Origin: Reticulitermes speratus
Taxonomy: Eukaryota; Arthropoda; Insecta; Blattodea; Rhinotermitidae
Length of the DNA: 64,000 nt
Reading direction: 5' to 3'
Assembly: GCA_021186555.1 (NCBI GenBank)
Contig: JAJKFL010000004.1
Span: forward strand, 15,147,807 to 15,211,806
The number at the start of each line of letters is the position of its first letter. Positions within the stretch are counted from its first letter, which is position 1. The translations under genes and the position numbers were made by a program. The notes beneath the pieces were generated by a model that was not told where the DNA came from, searched no databases, and worked only from the letters and a program-made list of their open reading frames with translations. Below, one piece after another: positions 1-11,779 of this stretch.

Positions 1-565
1 ATTTTGCATTAAAATCTCCTAACAGAATTTTCATGTGGTATTTAAGAAAATGATCGAAAACCTGTTCTAATTCCTCATAGGAACTGTCCTTTGAGTCATC
101 ACTTTTCTCCTCAGTTGGTGCATGCGCATTCAGAACAATGAAATTAAACCATCGACCTCTCAGCACCATATATGACATCCTATCACTAACAAACTCTACT
201 CTCTTAATTGCTGATACTATTCTCTGGTGTACAAAAAAACCTGTTCCCAATTGGTGGCTTTAATTTCCTTTTCCGCAAAAAAGAAGTATAATCCCCTGCT
301 CTTACTGTGCCTCCTTTGTCCCACCTAACCTCCTGTACACCCACTAAATCTAATTTGTACCTAGCTAATTCCCTGGCCACTGTCATAAGTGACCCTGACC
401 TATACAGGCTTCTCACGTTCCATGTTCCAAATCTCATGTTCTTTTTCCGTTGCTTAAGTTGTACCAAAAAATCAGTCAAGGTCCGAGGCTTTGTATATTG
501 TTTCGTAACATGGTAATTTTTAAGGTGAAGTGTTGATAGCACCTCGCCCAATCCCCAAGCTGGAG
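1..565 (-). pseudogene. LINE (non-LTR retrotransposon) 5' end: apurinic-type endonuclease, broken, runs off the window
   Basis: Reads leftward. The first exon-like stretch (551 to about 240) begins near MGEVLSTLHLKN and carries the typical endonuclease start NMRFGTWNVRSLYRSGSL, then LDLVGVQEVRWDKGG. These are the first two conserved blocks of the exonuclease-endonuclease-phosphatase fold used by LINEs to nick target DNA. Around 237-285 the frame changes, and the domain continues in another frame to the window edge, where KILLGDFNAK (the GDFN block) is visible at 1-36. Reverse transcriptase would lie beyond the window. The copy cannot make an intact protein as it stands. A more decayed relative of the same family lies at 56700-57007 on the other strand. 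Family call from motifs is firm; the clade (RTE/BovB-like) is a guess. Confidence 0.85.
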
Positions 566-725
566 GACCACCCCTTGTCGGCTGTCCGCGACTGCTTATT
601 CAATGTGTTCGCAGCTACCCTCCATATCAGGAGGCCGTTCCTCCATCCGCAACCAGAGGACGCACCATGCCGTGGTGACAGGGAGAAACTTATCATGGAA
701 TTAGGAGAATCAAGCTATTAAATAA
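566..725 (-). repeat. probable 5' untranslated region of the LINE at 1-565
   Basis: GC-richer sequence directly upstream of the LINE open frame. The part nearest the ORF (550-590) has a diverged counterpart upstream of the relic endonuclease at 56725-56770 (shared 'ccgacaagg.gtggtc.tccactt.g.gatt' pattern), so it belongs to the element. The outer limit at about 725 is approximate. Confidence 0.55.
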
Positions 726-954
726 CAAATATATTATTGCCTATCATATAGAAATGAAAAAAGGAACCAAGGTATTTTAGCAAAGCAAAATTATATGCAC
801 TATGTGGAATAAAATTAAATTAGCCGCCCAGATAAGAATGGCATAAAGGAGAGAGAGAAAAAATGGTGCTCCCAAATCGCATGTTCTTACGTCCGGGTCT
901 CTTGTGGCCAACCCTAAATCTGGCCCTGATTATTCAGTATTTATCATGAAATTA

Positions 955-1049
955 TATATTTATCTTTTTTTAATTTTACGTACCCCCTAATATGTCTTCG
1001 CGTACCCCCAGGGGTACGCGTACCCAGGTTGAATACCACTGCTCTAGAC
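955..1049 (-). mobile_element. hAT-type transposon terminus (truncated)
   Basis: On the minus strand the segment starts CAGTGGTATTCAACCTGGG (1041 to 1023), matching the widespread hAT terminal pattern CAGNGGTNNTCAACC. It then continues with the 'gggtacgcg' motif. Immediately outside is CTCTAGAC (1042-1049), which fits the hAT 8-bp target preference nTCTAGAn. I could not find the partner terminus or the second copy of the target duplication, so the element is truncated or its other end lies in diverged sequence to the left. Confidence 0.6.
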
Positions 1050-1203
1050 GACGGATTGGCCAGATGCAGAGACCTCTACCTGATAATTCACAACATTCAC
1101 AATAGACAGACAGCCATGCCCCTGACGGGATTCGAATCCGCAAGCCCAACAAGCAAGCGGCCGCAGACCTACGCCTTACCGCGCGGCCACCGGGATCGGC
1201 GAG
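1050..1203 (-). repeat. tRNA-derived SINE
   Basis: Read on the minus strand, 1203 to about 1117 looks like a tRNA: a box-A-like stretch TGGCCGCGCGGTAAGGCG (1189-1172) and a box-B-like stretch GGATTCGAATCCCG (1139-1126), spaced as in a tRNA gene. A non-tRNA body follows to about 1050, next to the hAT terminus. The aminoacyl-stem pairing is poor and no anticodon loop is convincing, so this is a polymerase-III-type SINE head rather than a functional tRNA gene. Confidence 0.6.
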
Positions 1204-1567
1204 GCGTAAATAAATACGCATCCTGCCTTCCTGGTGTTATCTATCGTGTAGCAGTCAAATTTACATGTCAAGGAGAAAGTTTCAGACCTGCACAAGGAAC
1301 CCTGGAGGTGGCACTTTGATCGATTAGTTCTCTTACTGTAAGCACATTCCATAACACGCATCGTTACGGAGATAAATCACTTTCTGCAACAGTAGCTTTC
1401 CTTCGGGAAACTACTAGCCTACCGCTGCTTGGCTCAGCGTTTTGCTTTCATTAATTATTTTGCTTGCTTAAACACTTTGCGTTAGATGGCCCACAGATAT
1501 GCTGCCTGACCTGTCTGCATGTTATGATGGTTTTTGGTAATAACTTGGGATACTGCCGCCAAGCCTC

Positions 1568-1601
1568 CACACACACACACGCGAGCGCGCGCACGCACAC
1601 A
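1568..1601. repeat. CA/CG dinucleotide microsatellite
   Basis: Alternating purine-pyrimidine run of CA followed by CG and CA units, a possible Z-DNA-forming tract. No gene nearby. Confidence 0.9.
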
Positions 1602-1739
1602 AAGATGCTGCAGGAGCTGGTGGTTTATCTGTTGCACTCTAAAATTTCGCCTTCTGGTCACGGTATAGTTCAGCAAAGTGTATTGACCTCTCAGAGAAAG
1701 CAAATTTTTCTAGTCGATTACAAATTGTGTTAATCAGTT

Positions 1740-3600
1740 TCCTGGTAAAGCAAGTGAATTTATTTCCGTGGCGTGACTTGAAGATCACATCATCAATATA
1801 CACGTAACACTAGAGTTACTTAAGTGAAATAATGGAGCGATAGTATGCTAGAATTCTAGATATTGTCCGTCTTACAATATTCAGAAAAAATGCAACTATT
1901 TTTCGTAAAATTTGGCTAGTTTTACTGATTAATATACTGTCTTCCTAAGACAATCGAGTTGGTGCCTCCCCGCCTTTTCACCGCAGGACGGAAAAAGAGC
2001 CAGTCTCTGAGACACTGCATTCTTTTCGGAATAACAAATGATAAATGAATACAAAAATACCATTCTTCTACGGCCCCGGGAAACTACATTTCAGTCGAGT
2101 CTCAAAGAATCTGACTCATATATAGTTTCAGATGATTCGGAGGGGCTTCATGTCCCCACATACAGAGTATTTGATTTTTCGTGGACTACTATGGAGATGG
2201 AAGCAGCGAGCTTCTCCGAAAAGTCAGTAACTTTAAACTAATATACGCAGCACCGCATATCAGAAGAATTAAATCTTCATTAAACCGATTTGAAAATCTC
2301 AAATATTTTAGAATAAGACTCACTATGTTGCCGAAGGGACAGACTCCCAGCTTGCCTGCACTCGACTGGATAACATTCGACTTCATTTGTGCATGTGACG
2401 CAGCTGGAATCCTACACAAAAGAAACGCAGTACCAAATAAGTGACACTCGATTCAAATCGCCTGGTCCCCATTCAGTTTTCGCGTCAGCAGCTTAAGTGT
2501 AATATACAAACTTCAGAACCCACTGGAAATTAACTGCTGGTTTTTTCGGCACTTCTAGTACTTTGAACGATTTTTTAAACTAAATGTAGATATGTTTATT
2601 CTGTTTTTCATCATGTCCTTTTTTTCCGGATATTAGAGTTTTAAGCAGTTTTTTTTTTCCAAATTACCTTCTCGTAACTTTTCATCTGTTCCTTCTTCCA
2701 CTTACAAATTTACAATATTCTTCCTCTCGGTCTGTTGGAGTGTCTGTGGGACCATGGCAGCCGACAGACTTTCTAGTGGTTTGGAAATACATACGATATC
2801 CCAGAAAAGAAGTGGCCTCATTTTTTAAATGAGATGCTTCACAACTTATAGATTGATCCTCAAAATATTTTATACACATACTGTAAGCAAAGAAAGAATC
2901 CGCTAAGACCAGAAATGTTCCTCTGTCATCCATTATGCAGATTATATACCGACCAAAATAACAGAAGTGAAATATATAGACACCGATATGTAAAGTAAAC
3001 CTTGAAAATGTTACTGTAAAATAAATTATGGCGACAGATTTATCATTCAAACAGTTTCTATGAATAAAAAATACTACTCTTCAAGATCCCAATAAAGTAA
3101 TTTTCACGTCATTTTCGAGGAAGTTGAAGCATCCATTACTCTACGTAAGTTAGAAGAAACAAGGAAAGGAAAGGAATTTTGGCTCTCAGGAACTCTACAA
3201 TTTCGCGCACTTATCTTTATAAATATTCATGTCTATTCAAATTGTATCTCATTAACATCTATTTAAATGTGTCCAAATATGTATTATGTGTTCAACTTTA
3301 AAGTTTAAGAGATTTATAATTAAATAAACAGGTTATTCAATGAAGATGAGTGATTTCTTAAAATTCAGTACTAAGTAGAAAGTTACAGGCTAATATTGCA
3401 GAATCCTATCCCTCAGCTAACCTGAGTCAGAAATTTCTCATACACATGGGTCTGATTTGCAACAGTTAGTGAGTTGCAGTAGTTAAATTGTAGGAATGAG
3501 CACAAGCGCGAACGTGTTCTTGTAATTACAATAAAGCCAGTACAGTCAATTTGTTTGTTATAAGTTTACAGTAAGAAGTAAACGTAAAAATGCCGTTTTC
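1740..3600. other. gene-free stretch
   Basis: AT-rich. Short open frames only, with no recognisable protein motif. I see no terminal repeats or RNA gene. Confidence 0.6.
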
Positions 3601-3627
3601 CCATGAATAAATACACTGATATTCATT

Positions 3628-4600
3628 TTGTGTACGAGGTTTGTAGCAGTAAAGCAACTGCTGCGGCAACGAAATCCCGAGCGACGACTTCGTTATCGAC
3701 AGGTGTTCATTCGTATTCACCAATACCTGCGAGGACCGGTTTCCTTTTTTAGTGTAACTCGCCATGCTGAACATCAAGTACAACGCAATGTGGAGGAAGA
3801 AGAAAACATTATTGACATGGTACAGCGATGTGCATTTACTTATATACGAAGAATTTCCGCCCTCCTCAGTGTTCCATACAAAAAATCTGGAGAATGTTAC
3901 ATACAGACGGAATGTATCCGTGCCATCAGCGCATTTAGGGCTGCTGGAATATTGCCATTGGATTAATATTAAACCCTAAATAATTCGTAATATTTTGTTT
4001 CCTAATGAGGCCCGTTTTGCCGGCGATTGAGTCAATCGTACCAAAGACTACCATTTATGGGATCTTGATAATTCACACAGGAGAATATAAGGCAAAACAA
4101 CATCTTTTTTCCGGAAACGCGTGATGTGATATCACTCGTGACCAGCTCACTGGGACATACATCTCGCAACGCATGATAAATGATAATTCCCCCGACATTT
4201 GCACAAGCAATGCCAGCAATCTCAGACACAGTTTTCCTCGAACATGACATCAGATGAAGTGCAAGCGTGACGGAACATCCGCTCTTTTCAGTCGGGACGT
4301 CAGGCAATGTATGAATAAGCAATTCCCTGACCGTTGTATCGGTCGTGGCAGTGCGTAGAATTGGCCCCCACGGTCATCGGATCTGAACCGGTTACCATTA
4401 CATGTGTGGGGTGAAGTGAAAGCTATGGTGAATGCAAGATGAATATGAGAGAACAACGTCGGCGAATTGTCATTTTTGTAAGATTCATAATTCACGCAGT
4501 AGTGTTTCACATGGTTGCACGTTCAGTGGATACACGGATAAACATAACCAAGCAGATGGAGGCCACTTTGAACAAAGTGCATAAGTAGTGAACTACATAT
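3628..4600 (+). pseudogene. decayed mariner/IS630-type DDE transposase
   Basis: A transposase relic readable across several frames. The N-terminal part (3628-3966) has a helix-turn-helix-like stretch ending QRNVEEEENIIDMVQRCAF then ISALLSVPYKK, typical of insect mariner-like elements with a DUF4817-like N-terminus. Near 4000-4060 comes a degraded NEARF block, the usual site of the first catalytic acid. Near 4310-4410 comes RCIGRGSA (stop) NWPPRSSDLNRLPLHVWG, a clear version of the family's WPPRSPDLxPxDFFLWG block holding the last catalytic acid. Multiple stops and frame changes make it non-functional. Terminal inverted repeats were not found. Superfamily is fairly secure, subfamily is not. 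Confidence 0.72.
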
Positions 4601-4609
4601 CTGTAACTG

Positions 4610-7600
4610 TACATTTAAAAACCAGTCTCAATAAATACACAATTTTTCTCACATAATTTATTCAATGTACTATACTTACTCATAGCTACGTTAGCACTGC
4701 GAATCGTAACCTACGTGTAGTGTATATGACATTTCTGACTTCGAATTACAGTTGGAATTAGATCCTGCACTACTTACTTTAACTCCTAAGACTTCCTGTG
4801 TATACACTCGAAATGCAGTTATATTTCGCTAGGAACAGATACGAAAAGATGCATGTACGATAAATTGTGATTCCACTTATTCATTTGCCTTACATGGTAA
4901 ACACCTACTCACATCATTAAGTACCAATATTTGTAAACATACGTGTAATATTTCTTGAAAGTACGTGTATGAGAATTTTTCGTATTATAATAGTTTATTA
5001 GATTATATTAAATTTCACTGTCTATCGCAAAAGTGTTTAGCAACTTTCCTTGTGTTTGAGAGGCTCCTGCTTTAAATATCGAACCATAGGCCGGTTTATA
5101 TCAGTGACGTCTTTCGCTGGTCGTTCTCACTCTTTCCATGAATATTCCAAATACAACTATGACGGCTTCCTTCGAAAATTATAAATTTAATTTTCACTTT
5201 TATTCCTAACATATGACAGTGTAACATGGGCCACCGAAAATGTCGCTAATTAAGTACACAATAACTGAAAAATTATAGCAGTTACAAAATAATGAAAGGC
5301 AGCTAGGCAGTTTAGGGCACCAATTATTAAATAAAATAAATTCGTTTTTTTAACATTCGATGGGCCTACATGCGTTACACACGGGTGTGTAACGCTGGGT
5401 GGCGGGCGTGTGAAAGTGGTTCGTCCCTATGCCCCCCCCCCCCTCCCCTGTTCGGTGGCGTTTGCCCCGAACCTTATATGACCAGTTTGTATTTTGGGGA
5501 TGATGACCGTTCTAGTTTTTCTCCGTGCTAAAATTAGTGACCAGGTTGTTGATGGCTGCCGGTGACAAGGCCCTAAGGAATGTGCTGAATTTGGATTTCA
5601 CAAGGCAACTTGTCTGGATACACTCAGTTCATACGTAATAATAACTACTTTGATTTATTCAAATAACGTAACAAACAATGTAAACTTACTGAGTCCGGTG
5701 GAAGTCTAGTCACTGCCGTTCATCGGGCGGGCACAGGGATAAGTACCATCTTACGTCTTCCCGCTCCAAGGAAGACTTTGCTAACACCCTGACTATTTCC
5801 GATGTAACAGCCACTCACTTTCTAGTGATTAATTTATCCGGTAACTCTTACCTGTGGCAAGCAGAACCAAGGATATCACGTATATCTTCCCTTCATTATC
5901 TTCCCTCTTCAGACTCTCTCTCACACAACCATCATCACCGGTGGCTACACCACCGATATCCTACAATCTCTGCAACCTATCCTTGCTTTCAGCTAAACCG
6001 ACTTCCTGTTGGCAAATCAGATGTAAGCCTTTTTTCCTGTTGCCATTCACTATGGCAGCAGTGGCTAGTCCTTGCCCTGCAGATACAAAGAAAGGAAAAA
6101 GAATAATAGACACTACACTACACTACAGGGCGTATTTTTAAGCCCCACAATGAACTACATTTGTGACAGTGTTAGCGAAGAAGTTTATTTGATATTGTAT
6201 ATAATACCCAACACATAAATATTGTAATACAAGTGCACATTCTGCGTAAAATTTAGTTTTAATAATTACGTATGAAGCAGTTTTTTCATAAAATGCGTTT
6301 TTTCTTGAGTAAACTTGCATATTAAATAATTAATTTAACATAAGCTTTCGAGAATATAGCGCTACGAAGCGTGACTAAAACATTATAAAGAGCACAGCAT
6401 CACTATCCGATAAGTGATTTCTCAGCAGTAATACAACTAAAACCTTCTAACTAGACCTACTGAACAAAAGTTTAGTGTAATCTTGAAATATAATGCGACA
6501 CTTTGCGCAAGAAAGAAGAGTTATCAAAAGTACACAGAGCATAACATTTCCAATATATCTAGGCTTTCTTATATCAAGAAATATACAGCTTATTGAAAGT
6601 GTTTGCTGAATATAAAATGTTGAGTTCAGATTACTCTACCGACTTCATTTGAAACTCTTTTCGCTATTGTAGCTGAACATTGACTTGGTTCGAGTCCCAG
6701 TCGGACCATCCCTCAGCATGAGGAAGGGAAATATTTTTTCATTATTTTTCTGTCCGCATCCCACTGGCCCTACGATCTTCTCGAATTTCATCCATGTCGC
6801 TCCGGTCTTGACAGCTATGAAATTCATTACACGAAACAGGTCTTTGGAAGTTTCGTTTAATATTTACGTTTTGCCTTGAAAAATGTATGTGTTTATCCTC
6901 TGAACCGAGGCATATGTGACTTTCGGCTATCCTATGTGTGGGCGTTTTGTTTCCAAGGAAATTTAGTTAAGTATAACTAATAAGGATTAGATAAAATTTT
7001 ATATAAATTGGTTAGAAAAAGACAGTAGACCCTCTTTCTTTGTCCGACCAATCACAGAGTGTGTCGAATGTGTCACGCTGGATGACGAGATGCGTAGAAG
7101 AAGAGTGAAGATTCGAGCTTCAGATATGAGACAGGACAGATCCCAAGGAATTAGCATGCGGGCAGGAAGCGAATCTGACGAAGACAGTGAATCATGATAT
7201 GTCAGATTTCCTTTATGTGCACTAATGAATAGATATATTCTCCACGAAATTAGGAATAAATCCGATGTGCTGAAAAGTGTTACCTTCTATTTACAACGTT
7301 GAACTGATGATGTTGTCGTCCTGTAACCCTGAAACCTTATGCTCACCACATCAGAACTAGACCGTGCTCCTGATTTCTCACTTCTTCACTCATAGAAATT
7401 TAAGGTAGGAAATCAGGAAAATCTGTCTGGAGCATTGTGGGCGCAATGAAGATTTACCGCGGACGGCGACACCATGATAAATATTTAGCGATCTACGCGC
7501 GAGAAGCAAAAACAAGGGCAAGAAACAAGTATAAGTCTTCTGTAAAGAGTCCATATCTTATGCAGCTGAAAGAAAATTCGGATGCGTCGAAATATTTCAG

Positions 7601-7610
7601 TTAAATATGT
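4610..7610. other. gene-free stretch
   Basis: AT-rich sequence with a C13 run near 5431. Short overlapping frames at 5825-6141 resemble no family I know. A 'ggttcgagtccc' near 6688 is only a box-B look-alike with no box A. Confidence 0.5.
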
Positions 7611-7617
7611 AAGTCTA

Positions 7618-7712
7618 ATATTTCATGACAACCCGTTAAGTAGTTCTCGAATTCTTTCAAGCGTGGAGAATGAACGACGGAAGGACGGATGGACGGACGG
7701 GATGATTTTAAT
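7618..7712 (+). repeat. GGAC-type tetranucleotide tract with a retroelement-tail-like lead-in
   Basis: 'acaacccgttaagtagttc' (7627-7645) followed by tandem ggac/ggat units (7676-7702) resembles the 3' tails of some insect non-LTR or SINE elements. No coding remnant is attached. Confidence 0.35.
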
Positions 7713-8226
7713 GGGTGCATCGCAGGAATTTGAATACACATGAAAGAGAGTGTTACCAGTATTTTCATAAAAAGCAATTATAAGGCATTTATAAATTTCA
7801 TAACCTCATTGTTATTGTTTAAAATTCTTTTTGGAATATGAACAATTTGGTATTTTGTGTGTATTTTGAAACAATATTAATAAAATTTGTAAGACAGACG
7901 AATAAGATAGAGTCCTATAATTATTGCTTGAAGTTGAATAAAGATGAAGCACATACAAAGAAACACTGCCATCTGTGCACAATACTTATAAAACTCATGA
8001 AAAAACGCCTGGCTAGTCTTCCACAATTTTACTTTAATACGTATGCAGTTTTAAATTCACAAAGAGGCAACTGAGACTACAACACGGTGAAGAAAGATTA
8101 CGTACATAATATGTCGGAAACTACAGCGGACGGAACATTGAAAGGAATAGAGGTTTATAAAATCTATGCCGAATGATAAGAACTGTACAACCAGATAAAA
8201 CGCGATGAAAATGTGAAGGTTCATTT

Positions 8227-9124
8227 AACCTATACATGGCCTGAATTCATATGGGAGGTGCGGAGGTACAGGTCCACTCATTCTTAACCTCGGCACTAGA
8301 TGAAAGTGAGAGACATTTCATTAGAGTAAAAAATATATATTTAAATATGAGAAATAAGCAGTTGGAAGATATTAAAAATAGAGGAATGAAAGCAGGAATA
8401 CGTAAATAAAGAAGAATGCCCTAATATACTTACATACATCGGGAAGAGACAGATTCTTTCTATAGCCAAGCAACATGAATAAGGTAATAAATAATAAATA
8501 CTACTGGTAAAGAAACAGTTAAATCAAAAAGCAAAAGTAAATATCGAAGGAAAGAGGTGAATAAGAAGCAGAACGTGTGTAAAATATAAGAATGAATTTA
8601 ATGGCAAAATAATAAGAAACTCATCTTAGGACATTTAAGGACATAAAAAAAAAAGGAATGTTGATTGTAAAAGAATAATAACGAGCCAAGAAGTGAGAAG
8701 GTAGTCAATTTGTCCAATAGGCATATGACGATTCCGATCTTCTGGGATACAACGCTGCGTCAGTGGGTAATCGGATGCCGACGTTTCGACGTATTGACCC
8801 ATCGACATTTGAAGGAAAAGAAAATACGTGATCTCAAAAAGCTGGGATCCTTTTACCCATTTATGCAGTCAGTATACCAGAAGGACGGAATTCTCATTTA
8901 CTCTGGGCAAGTCTCACATGTAGCATAACATACACATATTTATGATGGATTTCGAGTTGTGCCTCAATGAATTCATTTCCCTTTCCAGAGGTATATAATT
9001 CTATAGGTTTATTTCTGTCCTGAGTTTTATTTTATTTTACGTTAGTATGATCTTATTAACCCCTTGAAATACAGTGGTTAGTACATTTACCACTACGTTT
9101 AACATTCGAAACTCTAAATTGTGC
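8227..9124. repeat. long direct repeat, copy A
   Basis: 898 bp that recurs at 10511-11405. By eye the copies differ by about two substitutions and three one-base indels. It begins at 'aacctatacatggcc' and ends at 'ctaaattgtgc'. It includes a SINE-like core (8258-8309) and a fragment resembling half of the fold-back family (8736-8806). It encodes no recognisable protein. Confidence 0.95.
8258..8309 (+). repeat. dispersed ~55-bp SINE-like core
   Basis: Pattern 'GGTAYAGNTCCAC..TTCTTAACCTCGGCACTAGATG'. Related versions occur at 14314-14372, 48048-48100 and 63948-64000, and in the duplicate at 10541-10593. It is interpreted as a conserved piece of a dispersed repeat, probably a SINE or an element tail. 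Confidence 0.55.
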
Positions 9125-9129
9125 GGTGA

Positions 9130-10470
9130 AGAAGGCGGTGGCGAGAAGTAGTGGGGGTGTGAAAAGACCCCACTCTTACTCGAGTATTCCACCTTCGATG
9201 AACCTGTGAGCCTTTTGCTATCTCTTCTGATGAGGACAGACTGGCTGCAGGTGTCATTACGACCAGACTGCAGACCAGGCGACTCTTGGGAGCGCAGCGG
9301 AAGTAGCTCGTTAAAGTAAGAGAAGGCGGTGGCGAGAAGTAGTGGGGGTGTGAAAAGACCCCACTCTTACTCGAGTATTCCGCCTTCGATGAACCTGATC
9401 AAGGAGCGGCTGTGGCTGCAAACTTGATACGGAGGCTGTAGGCTCTGAGCCTTTTGCTGTTTCTTGTGATGATGACAGACTGGCTGTAGGTGTCTATATG
9501 ACTAAACTGCAGTCCAGGCGACTCACAGGAGTGCAGCGGAAGAAGCTCTTTAAAGTAAGAGAAGGTGGTGGCGAGAAGTAGTGGGGGTGTGAAAAGACCC
9601 CACTCTTATTCGAGTATTCCACCTTCGATTAACCTGTGAGCCTTTTGCTATCTTTTCTAATGAGGACAGACTGGCTGCAGGTGTCTTTATGACCAGACTG
9701 CAGACCAGGTGACTCTGGGGAGCGCAGCGGAAGCAGCTCATTAAAGTAAGAGAAGGCGGTGGCGAGAAGTAGTGGGGGTGTGAAAAGACCCCACTCTTAC
9801 TCGAGTATTCCTCCTTCGATGAACCTGATCAAGGAGCGGCTGTGACTGCAAACTTGATATTGGGGCTGTATGCTCTGAGCCTTTCGCTGTCTCTTCTGAT
9901 GAGGACAGACTGACTGCAGGTGTCACCAAACTGCAGTCCAGGCGACTGTCGGGAGCGCGGCGGAAGCAGCTCATTAAATAAGAGAAGGCGGTGGCGAGAA
10001 GTAGTGGGGGTGTGAACAGACCCCACTGTTACTCGAGTATTCCACCTTCGATGAACCTGATCAAGAAACGGCTGTGGCTGCAGACTTGATAATTGAAAGA
10101 CTAAGGGTTAGCACAACAAGCCTAGGGCTGTGGTGCGTCCGGAGCTAATGCCGACGGGCCCATAGAGGGGCTGTACGCTCTGAGCCTTGCGCTGTCTCCT
10201 CTGATGAGGACAGACTGGCCGCAGGTGTGATAAACTGCAGACCAGGCGACTCTCGGGAACGCAGCGGAAGCAGCTCATTAAAATAAGAGAAGGCGGTGGC
10301 GAGAAGTAGTGGGGGTGTGACCAGACCCCACTCTTACTCGAGTATTCCACCTTCGATGAACCTGATCAAGGAACGGCTGTGGCTGCAGACTTGATAATTG
10401 AAAAACTAAGGGTTAGCACAATAAGCCTAAGGCTGCGGTGCGTCCGGAGCTACTGCCGACGGGCCCATAG
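9130..10470 (+). repeat. tandem array of six related units
   Basis: Units start with 'agaaggYggtggcgagaag' at 9130, 9321, 9560, 9751, 9983 and 10288, giving spacings of 191, 239, 191, 232 and 305 bp. The last unit is partial. Every unit has a short hairpin (GTGGGG...CCCCAC) just after its start, and 'cgagtattc' then 'cttcgatgaacctg'. Units alternate between a short form and a form with an extra middle segment ('atcaaggagcggctgtggctgca...'). The fifth and sixth carry a longer middle ending 'gacgggcccatag'. The final unit runs directly into a GAA tract, so the array may derive from a retrotransposed repeat with that tail. Frames through it on the minus strand are repeat translations, not genes. 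Confidence 0.9.
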
Positions 10471-10512
10471 AAGAAGAAAGAAGAAGAAGAAGAAGAAGAA
10501 GAAGAAGAAGAA
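10470..10512 (+). repeat. (GAA)n microsatellite at the end of the array
   Basis: About 40 bp of AAG/GAA triplets exactly at the junction between the tandem array and copy B of the direct repeat. Purine-only mirror tracts like this can form triplex DNA and promote rearrangement. Confidence 0.9.
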
Positions 10513-11405
10513 CCTATACATGGCCTGAATTCATATAGGAGGTGCGGAGGTACAGGTCCACTCATTCTTAACCTCGGCACTAGATGAAAGTGAGAGACAT
10601 TTCATTAGAGTAAAAAATATATATTTAAATATGAGAAATAAGCAGTTGGAAGATATTAAAAATAGAGGAATGAAAGCAGGAATACGTAAATAAAGAAGAA
10701 TGCCCTAATATACTTACATACATCGGGAAGAGACAGATTCTTTCTATAGCCAAGCAACATGAATAAGGTAATAAATAATAAATACTACTGGTAAAGAAAC
10801 AGTCAAATCAAAAGCAAAAGTAAATATCGAAGGAAAGAGGTGAATAAGAAGCAGAACGTGTGTAAAATATAAGAATGAATTTAATGGCAAAATAATAAGA
10901 AACTCATCTTAGGACATTTAAGGACATAAAAAAAAAGGAATGTTGATTGTAAAAGAATAATAACGAGCCAAGAAGTGAGAAGGTAGTCAATTTGTCCAAT
11001 AGGCATATGACGATTCCGATCTTCTGGGATACAACGCTGCGTCAGTGGGTAATCGGATGCCGACGTTTCGACGTATTGACCCATCGACATTTGAAGGAAA
11101 AGAAAATACGTGATCTCAAAAAGCTGGGATCCTTTTACCCATTTATGCAGTCATATACCAGAAGGACGGAATTCTCATTTACTCTGGGCAAGTCTCACAT
11201 GTAGCATAACATACACATATTTATGATGGATTTCGAGTTGTGCCTCAATGAATTCATTTCCCTTTCCAGAGGTATATAATTCTATAGGTTTATTTCTGTC
11301 CTGAGTTTTATTTTATTTTACGTTAGTATGATCTTATTAACCCCTTGAAATACAGTGGTTAGTACATTTACCACTACGTTTAACATTCGAAACTCTAAAT
11401 TGTGC
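10511..11405. repeat. long direct repeat, copy B
   Basis: 895-bp partner of 8227-9124. It starts immediately after the GAA tract and ends at 'ctaaattgtgc', after which the flank differs from that of copy A. The length difference is explained by three one-base indels. Confidence 0.95.
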
Positions 11406-11605
11406 CCACATAATATGGGTATTTAGGTGTTTTTTTTTTTTTTGCAAGTGTAGCGTTTCTATCCCTTTACAACTTTGTCCGACCGGTGTTTGTAGTATTC
11501 ACTTATAAGCACGAAATTAAACTGTAATAATTATTCAGGTTTCAAAGAAATAATTGTCAGAATTCTTTCCAGCTAGCAGCAGCAGACCTCAGCGTGAACA
11601 CAGCT

Positions 11606-11770
11606 GTGGTCGGTCGGTCGGTTACGGTCGGTCGTTTGGCTGTTCTCTTGTAGCTTGTCCGTTAGCCCGTCGGTTGGTTTGTTTCCAGCTTGGTTGTTTT
11701 TTTGGTCTGTTGGTTGGCTGGTTGAATGGTAGTTGGCTTTCTTCTTCATTGGTTGCTTGGTTGTTTAATC
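11606..11770 (+). repeat. degenerate GGTY-rich low-complexity tract
   Basis: Imperfect GGTC/GGTT units (for example 'ggtcggtcggtcggttac', later 'ggttggctggttga'). The open frame across it is a low-complexity artefact. Confidence 0.6.
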
Positions 11771-11779
11771 TTTAAAAGT

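Noticed and set aside
1117-1203. Functional tRNA gene
   Set aside because: Box A and box B are present, but the acceptor stem and anticodon arm do not fold convincingly.
1029-1319. Open frames through the tRNA-like region as a protein gene
   Set aside because: They cross a hAT terminus and a SINE on both strands and have no protein motif.
6687-6720. tRNA or SINE box B ('ggttcgagtccc')
   Set aside because: No box A at the right distance and no repeat partner seen.
8710-8928. 72-residue ORF duplicated at 10992 as a conserved gene
   Set aside because: Identity is explained by the recent direct repeat; the N-terminal half is a fold-back arm translation and the second copy is frameshifted.
9230-10220. 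'CTGATGAG' inside the tandem units as a hammerhead core
   Set aside because: No GAAA partner with flanking stems follows within a plausible distance in any unit.
9550-10350. Four related minus-strand proteins of 63-80 residues (MSCFRCAP...)
   Set aside because: They are repeated translations of the tandem array and share its indels; no codon-level constraint visible.
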